Part shown: positions 17,946 through 28,799 of the stretch, piece by piece
Position numbering within the stretch: the first letter of the stretch is position 1
How the letters are laid out: each line of letters opens with the position of its first letter
Source of the DNA: a bacterium
GTDB lineage: Bacteria > Hinthialibacterota > Hinthialibacteria > H5-UNCL2
DNA length: 64,000 bases
Assembly (NCBI GenBank): GCA_015075175.1
Contig: JABTUV010000016.1
Location: 32,979-96,978 of the forward strand
Direction of reading: 5' to 3'
Notes under the pieces: generated by a model
What the model saw: the letters and a program-made list of their open reading frames with translations, nothing else
What the model was told of the DNA's origin: nothing
The model's database searches: none
Position numbers and translations under genes: made by a program

Positions 17946-20241
17946 ATGGGTGGAGAGAGCAAGACGCGGAAAGCGACCCGCGGCGCCAAGGCGCGTGCGG
18001 CGAGCCGAGGCAAGGGCAAGGCGCAGGTTCCCAAGGCGGCCGGCACGCGCCCGCGCAAGCCGACGGCCCCCGCCACGGCCCGCGTCAAGGCACCCAGGCG
18101 TCCCAAGGCGCGCAAGTCCACCGTCGAACGTATCGTGCCAACGTCAGACAAGACCCTCCCGAAGGCAAAGGGCCTTCTCAGGACATGCAGAAAAACCCGC
18201 TTCAATCCCTTCCGAGACCAGCCCCGTGCTCGAGGTGAAGCCAGCGCCCGCGCCTAAGAAGGCGACTGAACTGCCCGCGGCCTTGCGCAAGCCGGCCCGC
18301 AAGAGCAAGGCCAGGCGCGTCGCGGTCCTGCCCGCCGCCACGACCGCCAAAACCAAGCTGCTCAAGGAGCACATGGCCGCGCAGAAGGAGGCCGACCGGC
18401 TGGAGCGTATGGGGCGCGTTCCCGACGAGGAGGAACTGGACCTGGTCGAGCCTGGCCACGAGGAGCCTGAGGACGGGGAGAGTCGCGCCCAGATCACCCG
18501 CAAGTATGCGACCGAGCTGCGCGATCTGGCCAAAATCCGCGACAAGGAGGGGCGCGTCACTTATGACGACGTCAACCGCGTCCTCTCCAAGTCCGACGTC
18601 GAAGTCTCCGGCGACGAGCTGGACGACTTCTTCGACACGTTGGACGACATGGACATCAACGTGGTGGACACGGCGGAGCGCGACGAGGAGGAGGACTCCT
18701 CGCGGGCGCTGCCGGCGGTTCCCGAAGAGACGCAGTTGTCCAGCGCGGAGCGCCCGCGCTCCGACGACCTGGTGCGCATGTATCTGCGCGAGATGGGGCG
18801 CGTGCCGCTTTTGACCCGCGAGGAGGAAGTCATCCTGGCCAAGCGCATCGAGAGCGGCCGCTTCAAGATCGGACGCGCCATCGCGCCATATCCCATGACC
18901 CTCTCCGAAATCGAGCGCATCCTGGAGCGCATCGAGCTGGGCAAGCTCAAACTGGAGGATGCGCTGCAGAACATGGAGCTGGACGACGAAGAGATGGAGG
19001 AGGAGCGCAAGCGCACCGTCAACATGATCCGCTCCAAGCTGGCGGGCCTGCGCGCCGAGCAGGAGGCGCTGCGCTCGCTGGAAAAACGGCTGAAGAATCC
19101 CCGTCTCTCGCCTGCCACGCGCAGGCGACTCCTGCACGAGTCCATCGGCCACAAGACGCGCGCCGGCAACGTGCTCCTGTCCTGCAAGTTCGACCATGAA
19201 CTTCTCGGCAAGGTCGCCAAGCGCATCGTCGGCTTCTACAAGAAACTGGAAAAGGCCCGCTTCGAGATGGCCGAGATCGAGAACTATCTCAAAGTGGACG
19301 GCGAGACGCTGGCCTCGCAACTGGCCAAGATGGAGGAGAGCCGCCGCAAAACCAGCCTCGAGCGCCATTCCGACCTGCCGCGCGAGCGCCTCATGGACCT
19401 GGCTCGTCGCCATCGCCGCGCCCAGGAACTGATCGACAAGGTCGTCGCCGACACCGGCATGAGCATCGAGGACCTCGGCCGCGTCGCCATCGCCGTGCGC
19501 AAGGGCGAGGCCATCGCCCACAAAGCCAAGATGGAGGTGGTCGAGGCCAACCTCCGCCTCGTCGTCTCCATCGCCAAGAATTACACCAACCGCGGCCTGC
19601 AGTTTCTCGACTTGATTCAGGAGGGCAACATCGGACTGATGCGCGCCGTGGACAAGTTCGAGTATCAGCGCGGCTACAAGTTCAGCACCTACGCGACGTG
19701 GTGGATTCGGCAGGCCGTCACCCGCGCCATCGCCGACCAGGCGCGCACCATCCGCATCCCCGTGCACATGATCGAGACCATCAACAAGCTGACGCGGGTC
19801 AGCCGCCGGCTGGTGCAGGAGTTGGGGCGCGAGCCGACGCCCGAGGAGATTTCCACCCGCATGGGCATGTCGGTCGAGAAGGTGCGCGGCGTCTTCAAGA
19901 TCGCCCAGCAGCCGATCAGTTTGGAGACGCCCATCGGCGACGAGGGCGACACGCACTTCGGCGATTTCATCGAGGACACCTCGGTGGTCTCGCCGGCCCA
20001 CGCCACGGCGGAGGAGATTCTGCGCGATCAGCTGGAGGACGTCTTGACCAGCTTGACGCCGCGCGAGGAGACCGTCCTGCGCCTGCGTTTCGGCATCGGC
20101 GACGGTTACGTGCGCACGCTGGAGGAAGTGGGCAACCGCTTCGGCGTGACGCGTGAGCGCGTCCGCCAGATCGAGACCAAGGCGCTGCGCAAACTGCGCC
20201 ATCCGATAAGAAGCCGGAAACTGAAGGACTTTCTGGAGTAG
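17946..20241 (+). CDS. rpoD: RNA polymerase primary sigma factor with long basic N-terminus (one frameshift)
   Basis: Regions in order: 1.1-like ([20 protein letters not shown]), 1.2 ([20 protein letters not shown]), a long non-conserved insert, region 2 ([20 protein letters not shown], then [20 protein letters not shown]), region 3 and region 4 ([16 protein letters not shown], then [20 protein letters not shown]). The best start is ATG 17946 after GGGAGAGGA. Its first 80 or so residues are almost entirely Lys/Arg/Ala/Pro ([20 protein letters not shown]), histone-tail-like. This part is one frame off the rest, with the switch between 18130 and 18250, so one indel is inferred. Downstream partner of dnaG. 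Confidence 0.95.
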
Positions 20242-20328
20242 TTGCGCAGCGCCTTGCCCCGAGTAAGCCAGAAGCCGTATCGAGGGGTGCTGCGCTCATG
20301 GCGGCGCTACGGCGAACGGCCCCCCCGA

Positions 20329-20349
20329 CCCCCCCTTATTGAGGGGGGG
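20329..20349. terminator. C7/G7 hairpin downstream of rpoD
   Basis: Seven C, TTATTGA loop, seven G, lying between convergent rpoD and the giant secreted protein gene. No T run follows, so it may be a bidirectional or factor-dependent terminator or part of a dispersed repeat. Confidence 0.4.
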
Positions 20350-20377
20350 CCATCCCGCCAACCCTCTTACAAAGGGA

Positions 20378-23300
20378 TCAGGGATCGCGGGCGAGGCGGA
20401 AGCCCACGTGGGAGAACAGCGGCAGATCGGGTTGGTAGGCTTCGCGCGCCGCCGAACGACAGCGGCCCGCCGCGCTGCCCCAGCCGCCCCCGCGCACCAC
20501 CCGCTGCGCGCCCCGCGGCTCGTCGACCCACGCGGAGCCGTCGTCCGGACGGCCCGCGCCCGAATAGCTCTCGTGCCAGTCGTCCTCGCACCACTCCCAC
20601 ACGTTGCCCGCCATGTCGAACAGCCCCCGCCCGTTGGGCGACTTGGCGCCCACCACGTGCGCGTAGGCCTGCCCCGCCCCCGCCGCGTTGACCACGTACC
20701 AGGCGTACTCCGCGATGGGACTGTAAAGCGGATCCGGATCATCGCCCCAGTAAAAACGCGTCGTCCCGCCCGCCCGGCAGGCGTACTCCCACTCGGCTTC
20801 GCTGGGCAGCCGGAAGCGCCCCTGTCCCAGGCCATTCAACGCGGCCACAAAAGCCCTGGCGTCGTCCCAGGAGACATACACCGCCGGCGCGTTGGGATCG
20901 CTTAAGACATTGGGCTTGCCGGCCCACGGCGCCGTACCCATGACGGCCTGCCACTGCCCCTGGGTCACTTCGTAACGGCCCAGGTAGAAATCATGCCCGA
21001 AGGTAACGGCGTGGCGGGGGTCTTCGGACGCTTCGCTCTCCTGTTCAGCCGGTGCGCGGCCCATCTGGAAGCCGCCGGCAGGAATCCGCGCCAGAACCAG
21101 CGGCGTGGCCCCCTGGGGAAGTCCGGGCAACAGCAGCGAGACCTCTTCCGGCCCCGGCGTCGCCGTGGCCGTCGGCGTGTCGGTCGGCGTCGGCGTGGCC
21201 GTGGGCGTGGCCGTCGGCGTGGGCGTCATCTCACTCCACGACAGGGCGAAGAGCAACCAATCCAACATGTTGGTCCGCCCGTCGTGGTTCAGGTCGAAAG
21301 CCTGTGGATCGCCGCCTCGACCCTCCAGCATGAGCAAGAGATCGAAGACGTCGACGGATTGATCCTGGTTGAAGTCGGGCCAGCGCGGCGGCGGCAGCGG
21401 GGTATACGTCCAGGTCGGCGTCCTCGTGGCCGTCGGCGTCGGCGTCGGCGTGGACGTGGCGGTCGCCGTGGCGGTCGCCGTGGGCGTGGCGGTACCCGTC
21501 CAAGTGGCGGTCTGCGTGGCCGTCGGTGTGTGCGTGGACGTGCCGGTCGGCGTGGGAGTTGGAGTCGGCGACAGCGTCGCCGTGGGCGTATCGCTCGGCG
21601 TACCCGTCGGCGTCGCCGTGTGACTGGCCGTGGCGGTCGCCGTGGCCGTGTAGGTCGGCGTGCCCGTCGGAGTATCGGTAGCCGTCGGAGTCGCCGTGGC
21701 CGTATCCGTGGGCGTCGGGGTACCCGTCGCCGTATCGGTAAAGGTGGGCGTCACCGTGGGCGTCTCCGTCGGGGTGTGGGTGAAACTGGGCGTGGGTGTC
21801 GGCGTAAACGTGTAAGTCGGCGTGTCCGTCGCCGTATCCGTGGGCGTGGGCGTGTCCGTCGCCGTGGGAGTGGGCGTGCCCGTATCCGTCGGCGTGGCCG
21901 TGTCCGTGGGCGTGGGCGTGGGCGTGAAGGTAGGCGTAAACGTGCCCGTGTCCGTCGCCGTCGGCGTGTGGGTCGGCGTGAACGTATTCGTAAACGTCGC
22001 GGTCGGCGTCGGCGTGTCGGTAATCGTCGGCGTGTCGGTAATCGTCGGCGTGTCGGTCGGCGTGCCCGTCCAGGTCGGCGTAGGCGTGTAGGTCCACACC
22101 TTGACCAGAATGGATGCGAACGAACCCGCCCCCCGCTCGTCCCAGGCCCAGAAGCCCACGTCATAGTCGCCCGGCAACCCGTAACGATGCACCGTCGCCG
22201 ACTCGACGGTCGCGCTGGAGACGGGTGCGAACACGTCGATCTCGTTGACGTGATTGAAGGCCCAACCGTACTCCATGAGGAGACCGTCCACGTCGGTGGC
22301 CGCACCCACCAGATCGACGTCCAGCGGCGCCGGACCCTCCAGCGGCGCGCCGGACAGCGACACCAGCGGCGGCGCGTTGGTCGGCGTCGAGGTAAAGGTG
22401 GGCGTGTCGCTCGCCGTGGGCGTCGGCGTGGGGGTGGGCGTGAACGTATCGGTAAACGTCGCGGTCGGCGTGCGCGTATTCTCCAGGACGAGAATCTCCC
22501 GGCTGGCTGCGGCTACCCCGCCGTGATCGTCAAAGGCCCAGAAAGTGACCACGTGCGTGCCCGGCGGTCCATACAGGCGGAAAATGTCGGAGACCATGGT
22601 CGCCGCATTGACGGTGATATAGAAATCGATCGTGCCCGGGTCCTCGAAAGCCCAGCCGCAGTCGGTAAGAATGCCCGTAGGCGCGGTGGCCGCGGCGACC
22701 AGATGCACGTTGAGCGGGGAGCCGCCGACCAGGGGATCGACGGAGAGCGCGATCGCCGGTCCCGGCTCCACATCCAGCACGCGAATGCCGCCCGCCGGTA
22801 CCGTCACGCCGAACGGCCCCGAGTATCGCCCCAGCGCAATGCCCGTTACGCGGTCTCTCGTGTACCACGCCTTACCGGCGGGCGGGGTGATGGTTACGCT
22901 GCGGTCGGCGGGGTCCAGCCAGCCGGGATCGACCAGGATGATCACGTACCGCCCGTCGCCCAACTCCACCTGCTGCGAAAAGACGTCGCCGGTAACGGTG
23001 AACGGCAGGGCGGAAGCCTCAGCGGCCAGATCGAGCAGGATTTGCGTACGCCCCGCCGACAGGCTGTAAGGGGTCGCGCCCTGCGAGAGTCCGTCGCCGT
23101 CGGTCGTCCACTCGGTCGTCCAGGGCGTGCCGGCCGCGGGGGCGTCCGAGCCGGGCAGAAGCGCCACGAAACCCGTGGGCGTGAGCGGAATGTGGTTGTC
23201 GAACTGCCGCCGCCGTCCCCACAGATAACTGGACAGGTCGGTGTCGCGCGTGGGGGCCATGCCCCAGAAGCAGTCGAGCCGCTCGCAGGCGTAGGCCGCC

Positions 23301-25509
23301 AGGTCCGATGCGAAGCCCGCCAGATGGTGGCCGTTGAAACTCGTATCCAGGAACCGCGACGTGGGATCGTCCAGCCGCAAGAGTACCGGCGAAACCCCAC
23401 GCACCTGCTCGCGCCGCGGCGGCACGATGACGCCCTTGCCCAAGAGGTGCAGGAGCGGGACCAGCCCCTCCAACCCCGACCGCGTCAGGCTCCCGCCCGC
23501 GTCGATCTGCCCCGCCTGGTTGATGATGACGGACGCCCCCAGCGCCACGTCCTTCACGTTGTAGCGCAGCGCCGGATGGCCCGCCATCTGGTATTCCCAG
23601 TCCCAGGCGCGGTTGAAGGAGAGTTGTCGGCGATCATGCGGCTGGCCCAGCGGTCCACCTCGCCGTTGAGCCACAGGCCCACCGCGCCGCCAGGTTGACG
23701 TCGGGCGAGCGCGAGTTGCTATCCTCGACGGAGGACGACACCGAGCGATGGGTGCCATCCGAAGCAAGGCGCGCACCGCCGGCAGGGACGGAACCGCCGC
23801 CCACCACGTCGCCTTCTCGTGCAAACCATCATCTTGCCGCCGTGCGCCACGCACAAGTCCATGGCCGGGACGAGATAGTGCTCCAGGAAGTAGGGGAAGT
23901 CGGCGAGCTTGTCCTCGGCGCATACCAATCCCAGGCAGGCGTCCGGCGCCGCATCGAAAATCGCCTCGACCGTCGAAAGCTGCATGTAGGGCGCGCTGTT
24001 GCGGCCGATCTGCACCATGAACGCCTGCCGCGGCCTGCATGTCCGCAGCCAGGCTCACGATGTCGGCGGCCGGCAGGGCGTAGGGATAGCGTGGATCGCG
24101 CGCCCAGGGCGTCGCATCCGGCCGCATCAGGACCACGTTCTCCGTCATGCTGAAATCCACGAAATAGCGCAGCCGGGCGTAAGGATAATCGGTCTCGTAC
24201 TGGTCCAGAAGGTCAACGGCGTCGCTGACGGCATCGGCGACCTGGGTGGAATACGAAACGACTCTATAAGCCAGTTCGATGGGGATGGGGCCGGGCTGGC
24301 CGCTGATGGTGTCGTACGTTCCGGCGACCACGGCGCCGGTGAGGTTGGCCAGCATCGCCGCAATCGTGCCGATGCGTCCCTGCCGCGGCAGGTTGGGAAA
24401 CGGCGTCTCCCAGCCCGAGTTGAAAACGACTTGATAGAGCGTCTCGTCGCCGTTGGGACTGGCCCCCAGCCAGACCGCGTTGTCCGGTCCGGGCACGTAG
24501 GCGACGCTGGAGAATCCCTGCGAGCCGCGCACCTGCCCCAGGATGGCGCCCGCAGCATCGTAGAGGACCAGGTCCGGCCCGTTGGCGATGAAGGTCTCCG
24601 GTCCCGCGTCGGCGGTCAGGTTGCCTACGGCGATCTGCGGCACGCGATAGAAGAAGTCCAGCGTGGTCGGGGTATGGGCCGCTTCCGCGAAGGTGGTCGA
24701 GCGCACCAGCGGTACGCCGACCGTCCAGCCGCCGTCGACCAGGGTGATTTCGTCCACCGAGTCGCCGTCGCGGTCGGCGACGACGCCCTCCAGACCCTGG
24801 TAGGCGCTGGTGATGGTGACATTGTCGGGGACGGTGATGGCGGGGGTGAGGCCGTCGCCGTCGAAGGTAAGAACCGTATAGGGGCCGCCGGGAGGCGAAG
24901 CGTTGAGCGTCAGGCACAACAGCTCGGCCTCAGGATCGGCGTCGAAGTCGCCCGTGGCCAGGAGGGCGATGTAGCGGCCGGTGTCGATGGACCCCAGGAG
25001 CGCGCCGGCGGCGGAGAGCTTGACCAGATGTTGGGCGCTGCCGCCGGCGAATACGCGCGGGGTGGCGCCGTCCAAGGCGCCGATGGCCACGGCCACCGCC
25101 ACGCAACCCAGATCGTAGTTCCAGAGGGCGTCGCCCGTCGCCGAGTAGACGTAGACGCGCCCGTCGGCGCAGGCGGCGGCGATCTCGTCGCGCCCGTCGC
25201 CGGTCAGGTCTCCCGCCGCCAAAGCGAAGATGAACCCGCCCGCGGTAGCCTCCAGAGGACCGCGCCCGCGTTCGAGTAGGCCGTCACGTGCCCGCTGTAG
25301 GCGCCGCCGACCACTTCCCGCGCGGCCGGATTGCCGTCCAGTTCGGCGGCCACCAGCCGGTAGGTGCTGCGGTTGGGAGTGGCGATCGTGTTGACGTCGG
25401 CACGAGCGGCGGGCGCGGCGCCCAGAAGAAGCATGAGACCGATGGAGAGGCGCCGGCCAAGGCGCCCGCCTAAAGTCAAAGACTCGGCACGCATGGAGCG
25501 CACGGGCAT
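20378..25509 (-). CDS. Giant secreted modular protein: propeller, hydrolase-like core, PKD-like, TP linkers, dockerin-like, FGE-like domain
   Basis: About 1710 residues after joining frames. Order: signal peptide (25509-25400); FG-GAP-like repeats (AAGDLTGDGRDEIAAA); a core with RYFVDFSMTENVVLMRPDA, ACLGLVCAEDKLADFPYFL, and a beta-rich end (DVFSQQVELGDGRYVIILVD) that resembles lambda-carrageenase-like (GH150) proteins from memory; two PKD-like domains (about 22760-22480 and 22370-22090) split by Thr/Pro linkers; a dockerin-like pair (DFNQDQSVDVFDLLLMLEG and DLNHDGRTNMLDWLLFALSW); then a formylglycine-generating-enzyme-like domain (AGGFQMG, RLPSEAEWEYACRAGGTTRF, MAGNVWEWCEDDW, VGFRLARDP). That domain has GGGWGSAAGRCRSAARE, lacking the paired catalytic Cys, so it is likely a binding module. 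Frames change near 25230 and, compensating, near 24010 and 23800. Confidence 0.75.
21405..22100. repeat. Coding minisatellite for a Thr/Pro-rich linker
   Basis: About 230 codons of degenerate GTCGGCGTG-type hexamers and nonamers (on the + strand), encoding runs such as TPTPTDTPTATPTATDTPT on the minus strand. Shorter versions lie at about 21160-21235 and 22385-22470, and in the protein at 48469-50325. These make extended, probably O-glycosylated spacers and are prone to copy-number change. Confidence 0.85.
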
Positions 25510-25665
25510 GGTCGTCTTGCTCGCGTGGGATCAGGATGACCGCAGTATAGCCGGATCGCCGGCGCTTTCAAGCTTATCCCAGCCGGCGCAACCACGCCCG
25601 ACCCATAGGTCCTCTGGTGCGGGGTAGGGTGCGCACCGCGCACCAACCCACCCGCCGGCACTTGC

Positions 25666-27395
25666 CTAGTACGCGTGCGCGAAGGCCACCGTCTCGAAGG
25701 CGTACACCGACGGAATGCCGGGCGGCGAGTTGATCGGATCCAGATAGAACTGGTCGAAACGCCAGTCGCGGTTGGGCGCTTCGTATACGGGACTGCCGTA
25801 GCGCCAGGCGCCCGTCGCCGTCTCGCTGTTCCAAAAGTTGATCAACGAACCCCGGAACGTCAGCGTTTTGCCGGTCCATTTCTCCGAGAAGCGCAGGCTG
25901 TTCTCCAGCCCGCCGTTGTAGGCGCCGGAACCGTCTCGGTGTTGCCCATCATCACGACCGCGTTGATCGTGGTATTGGTGGCGTTGCGGCTGCTGTAAGT
26001 GGTGTTTCCATCCGACCAGTTGTTGGACAGGATGTTGAAGGCGTCGGCGGCTACCAGCTCGCGCGTCTTGTTTGTAGTGATGTAGTTGCCCTTGATGTAG
26101 AGCGGATTGTCGGTGGCGACCGTCAATCCGCCGGGCGGCAGCTGGGCGCCGTTGGTGAGGCGCACGGCGTCAAAGGTCGTGCCGTTGGTGCTGCCGGACT
26201 TGGATACGTACAATACGCCGTTGGCCGGCGCCCGGCCGCTCTCGATCAGGTTGCCGATGTTCACCTCCACCGCCGAGACGGTGCGGTTCTCGCGATAGTC
26301 GAACCAGGTCTTGGTCGAGATGATGCTCTTGGTCTGGCTGGGATTGCTGGGATTGGGATAGGTGAGCGGGACCACGCTGCCGTCGGGGGCGTAACCGACG
26401 CCGTCGATGATGGCCAGGCCCGCCTTGTTGTGGAACTTGGCCTGCGCCAGCTCGGGGGAATCGTCAGGCGAGCTGCGCTCCACCACCTCATGCGGGTTTT
26501 CCGTCAGGTTGATGGGCAGGCGCAGTTGCGGCACGCCGTGATCCTGGCTTTGCACCAGCGAGTCGTAGCGGTTGACGACCTCCTCGGCCCAATTGGCGCT
26601 GTCGTTGTCCAGCCACTGGCCGCCGTCCCTCATGCTGATATACTGGCCGTCGCCGTTCATGACCAGCACGTCCCCGTTGGCCATGGCCGAGCCGTCCTTG
26701 CGATAGTGGTACATCTTGCCCACGGCAGTCATGCCGGCGTTGATGGAGAGGGTATTGCCGGAGCCGAAGTAGAGGTTGCGGTTGGTGTGGATGCGCCCTT
26801 CGGCGACCATGACCGGGCCGGGCAGGATTTCCAGATCGTTGTCGTAGAAGGCGAAGAACTGGGCCAGGGGAATGGCCTGGGCGCGCAGGCGCTCGAAGAC
26901 GCGCGCGTAGGCGTAGCGGCGCGATTTCTGCATCTCGGCGGTACCGTCGTTCTGCGCGTGGACGACCGCCACGTCGATGTCAAAGTCCCGCTGCTGGGCC
27001 AACAGCCCGCGAAAGGCGCCGCCCTCAAGCGGGCCGAACAACTCCGAGCTGGCGGCCTTCACCGACAGCCCGGGCCGGCCGTCCTCATCCTCGACCCGGT
27101 AGGGGGCGAACTCGGGCAGCGCCGACAGCTCGGGCGAGAGCGGGGCCAGGTCGTCCAGCTGCTCCTGGGTCGCGCCGCCCTGGGTGATGTAAAGCACGTT
27201 CAGGTCCCCGTGGACCTTCTGCAGGACGCCCTCGGCCACGTGGAAGGCCTTCAGCGCCTCGCCCCGCTTCACCGTCATGTGCACGCTGCCGTTGGAAAAG
27301 AGCGAAATGCCCGCCATCACCAGCGCGGCGGTCAAAATGAAGATCATGGAGATGAGCAGGGCGTGGCCGCGTTGCGTCGATCCGTTGCCAAGCAT
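25666..27395 (-). CDS. PilX-like pilus assembly / pilin-associated protein, one frameshift
   Basis: ATG 27395 with GGAGG at 27404-27408. The N-terminus QRGHALLISMIFILTAALVM is the hydrophobic helix typical of PilX/T4P minor components, followed by a large extracellular beta domain (about 540 residues) rich in Asn/Gly (INAGMTAVGKMYHYRKDG, TETVP). Near 25920 the frame changes, and GAYNGGLENSLRFSEKWTGK continues to YAFETVAFAHAY and a TAG at 25666. Third gene of a pilin-like operon with the two genes that follow in this list; the large size suggests a tip or adhesion role (inference). Confidence 0.7.
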
Positions 27396-27415
27396 GATGG
27401 TTGCCTCCAATCGGG

Positions 27416-28066
27416 TTACGAGCCGTCGCCGTCAAATAGCGACGCCTGGTTCTGGGTACCGTTGCGGACCAGCACGGTGGAGCTGATCTCCACCCCCTGG
27501 ATGTCCGCGCCGCCGTACCCGCCGTAAGTGAAGTCGTTGGTTTCGCCGACCCGGAAGGAAAACACCAGCAGGTTGTTGTTGACCAGGGAGGAGTCGGCGA
27601 TGGGCAGCGTGAGGGATTCCAGCGTGTCCTGCGGATTGACGCGGGCGACGTAGGGGCGGACCCCGTTGCGTCCGACCACCCGCGCCAGCACCTCCGGAGC
27701 CGCGTTGCGCGAGAGGTCGCGCCAGTACAGCAATTGATTGTCCTTGATGGTGGAAACGTCGCCGTCGGTCCCGGGCGAGAAGCGAAAGCGGCTGGTGCGA
27801 CCGTCGGCGTGGTTGATGACGACCTCCTCGCCGTAATCGCCCGAGACATTGACCAGCGTCGCCTCACGCACCTCCCTCGACAGTACTTCGCGCGCGCGGT
27901 AGCCGTCGTTCTTGAATTGCACCAGCGACGTGACCTGGGCCAGAATGTCGCTGGAGACGGCGATCAGGGTGAAGGCGCCCGCGAACACCAACGCGCACAG
28001 AAAGATCGATAGCGAGACTTCCAGAAGCGTGAACCCGCCGCCGGCAGGCGATAGGCGCGTCTGCAT
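27416..28066 (-). CDS. PilW-like prepilin
   Basis: 216 residues, one frame. Class III signal GGGFTLLEVSLSIFLCALVF: cleavage before Phe by prepilin peptidase, with Glu at +5, then a hydrophobic helix and a beta-rich head with NQASLFDGDGS at the end. AGGAGGAG lies just before ATG 28066. Starts 21 bases after the PilV-like gene stops and ends 20 bases before the PilX-like start, so all three are one operon. A minor pseudopilin of a type IV pilus or type II secretion system; which of the two cannot be told. Confidence 0.75.
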   Translation of the reverse strand: MQTRLSPAGGGFTLLEVSLSIFLCALVFAGAFTLIAVSSDILAQVTSLVQFKNDGYRAREVLSREVREATLVNVSGDYGEEVVINHADGRTSRFRFSPGTDGDVSTIKDNQLLYWRDLSRNAAPEVLARVVGRNGVRPYVARVNPQDTLESLTLPIADSSLVNNNLLVFSFRVGETNDFTYGGYGGADIQGVEISSTVLVRNGTQNQASLFDGDGS

Positions 28067-28087
28067 GGCCGCTCCTCCTACTAATAA

Positions 28088-28573
28088 CTAGTCCACGACC
28101 GAAATCAGCGTCGTCAGTTGCTGGCTGTAGGTTTCCGGCAGCGTCTCCTCGGCGTAGCCGCCGCGCACCTGGTAGTCGAATGTGACGGTCACGAGTTTGA
28201 TACGGTTGTTGGGATCGCCGCCGACTAGAATCTCCTGGATGGTGACGCGGCGTTCGCCGTACACGTCGTCGGCGGGATCGGCCGTACCGCGACTATCCAG
28301 GAGGATGCGGGAGTCGCCCGCTTCGGGAGGGAAATTGGCCGCGACGATCTGATCGTAATTGAGGCCGCGGATTTGCTCCATCTTCTCCTGGCAGCGGGCC
28401 AGCGCCGCCTCGCCCAAAGTCTCGATGCGCGTCAATCGGCTGTAGTTGCTGATGGAGAGGAGAATCGAGGAGACCACGATCCCCACGACCAGGATGGCGA
28501 CCACGGTCTCGGTCATGGTGAAGCCCGCGCGAACGCGCCGTTTGCGCCGTAGGTGTTGCACCGAGACTGCCAT
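28088..28573 (-). CDS. PilV-like prepilin
   Basis: 161 residues, one frame. Prepilin motif AGFTMTETVVAILVVGIVVS with Glu at +5, then a short soluble head (EKMEQIRGLNYDQIVAANFP, GERRVTIQEILVGGDPNNRI). First gene of the three-gene pilin operon; a 226-base AT-rich spacer separates it from cheA upstream. The core pilus motor genes are not in the window. Confidence 0.75.
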   Translation of the reverse strand: MAVSVQHLRRKRRVRAGFTMTETVVAILVVGIVVSSILLSISNYSRLTRIETLGEAALARCQEKMEQIRGLNYDQIVAANFPPEAGDSRILLDSRGTADPADDVYGERRVTIQEILVGGDPNNRIKLVTVTFDYQVRGGYAEETLPETYSQQLTTLISVVD

Positions 28574-28799
28574 CTATGACCTCCCGCCCCCAGGTTGCAG
28601 CACGCGCCGACGCCCGCAAGGGGGCCGGTCCTCGTGCTGTGCTCGCTATTTGTGTACCGCTTTTTGCAGAATAATGCGAATGAAGTTAGTTGTTAAAAAT
28701 CAACCAGTTACGCATGATTCCGAAGCGCGCCAGAATACGTCGGCGGGAATAACTGTAAAATAAAAATACCATTATGTAATGAATAGATGCAATTGAGAA

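Noticed and set aside
20378..21110. Active sulfatase-activating enzyme (FGE)
   Set aside because: Only one Cys remains in the region that holds the catalytic pair, so formylglycine formation is unlikely; treated as an FGE-like binding domain.
20993..23698. A 900-codon open frame antisense to the giant secreted protein
   Set aside because: Arg/Gly-rich shadow produced by the Thr/Pro linker repeats; no domain character.
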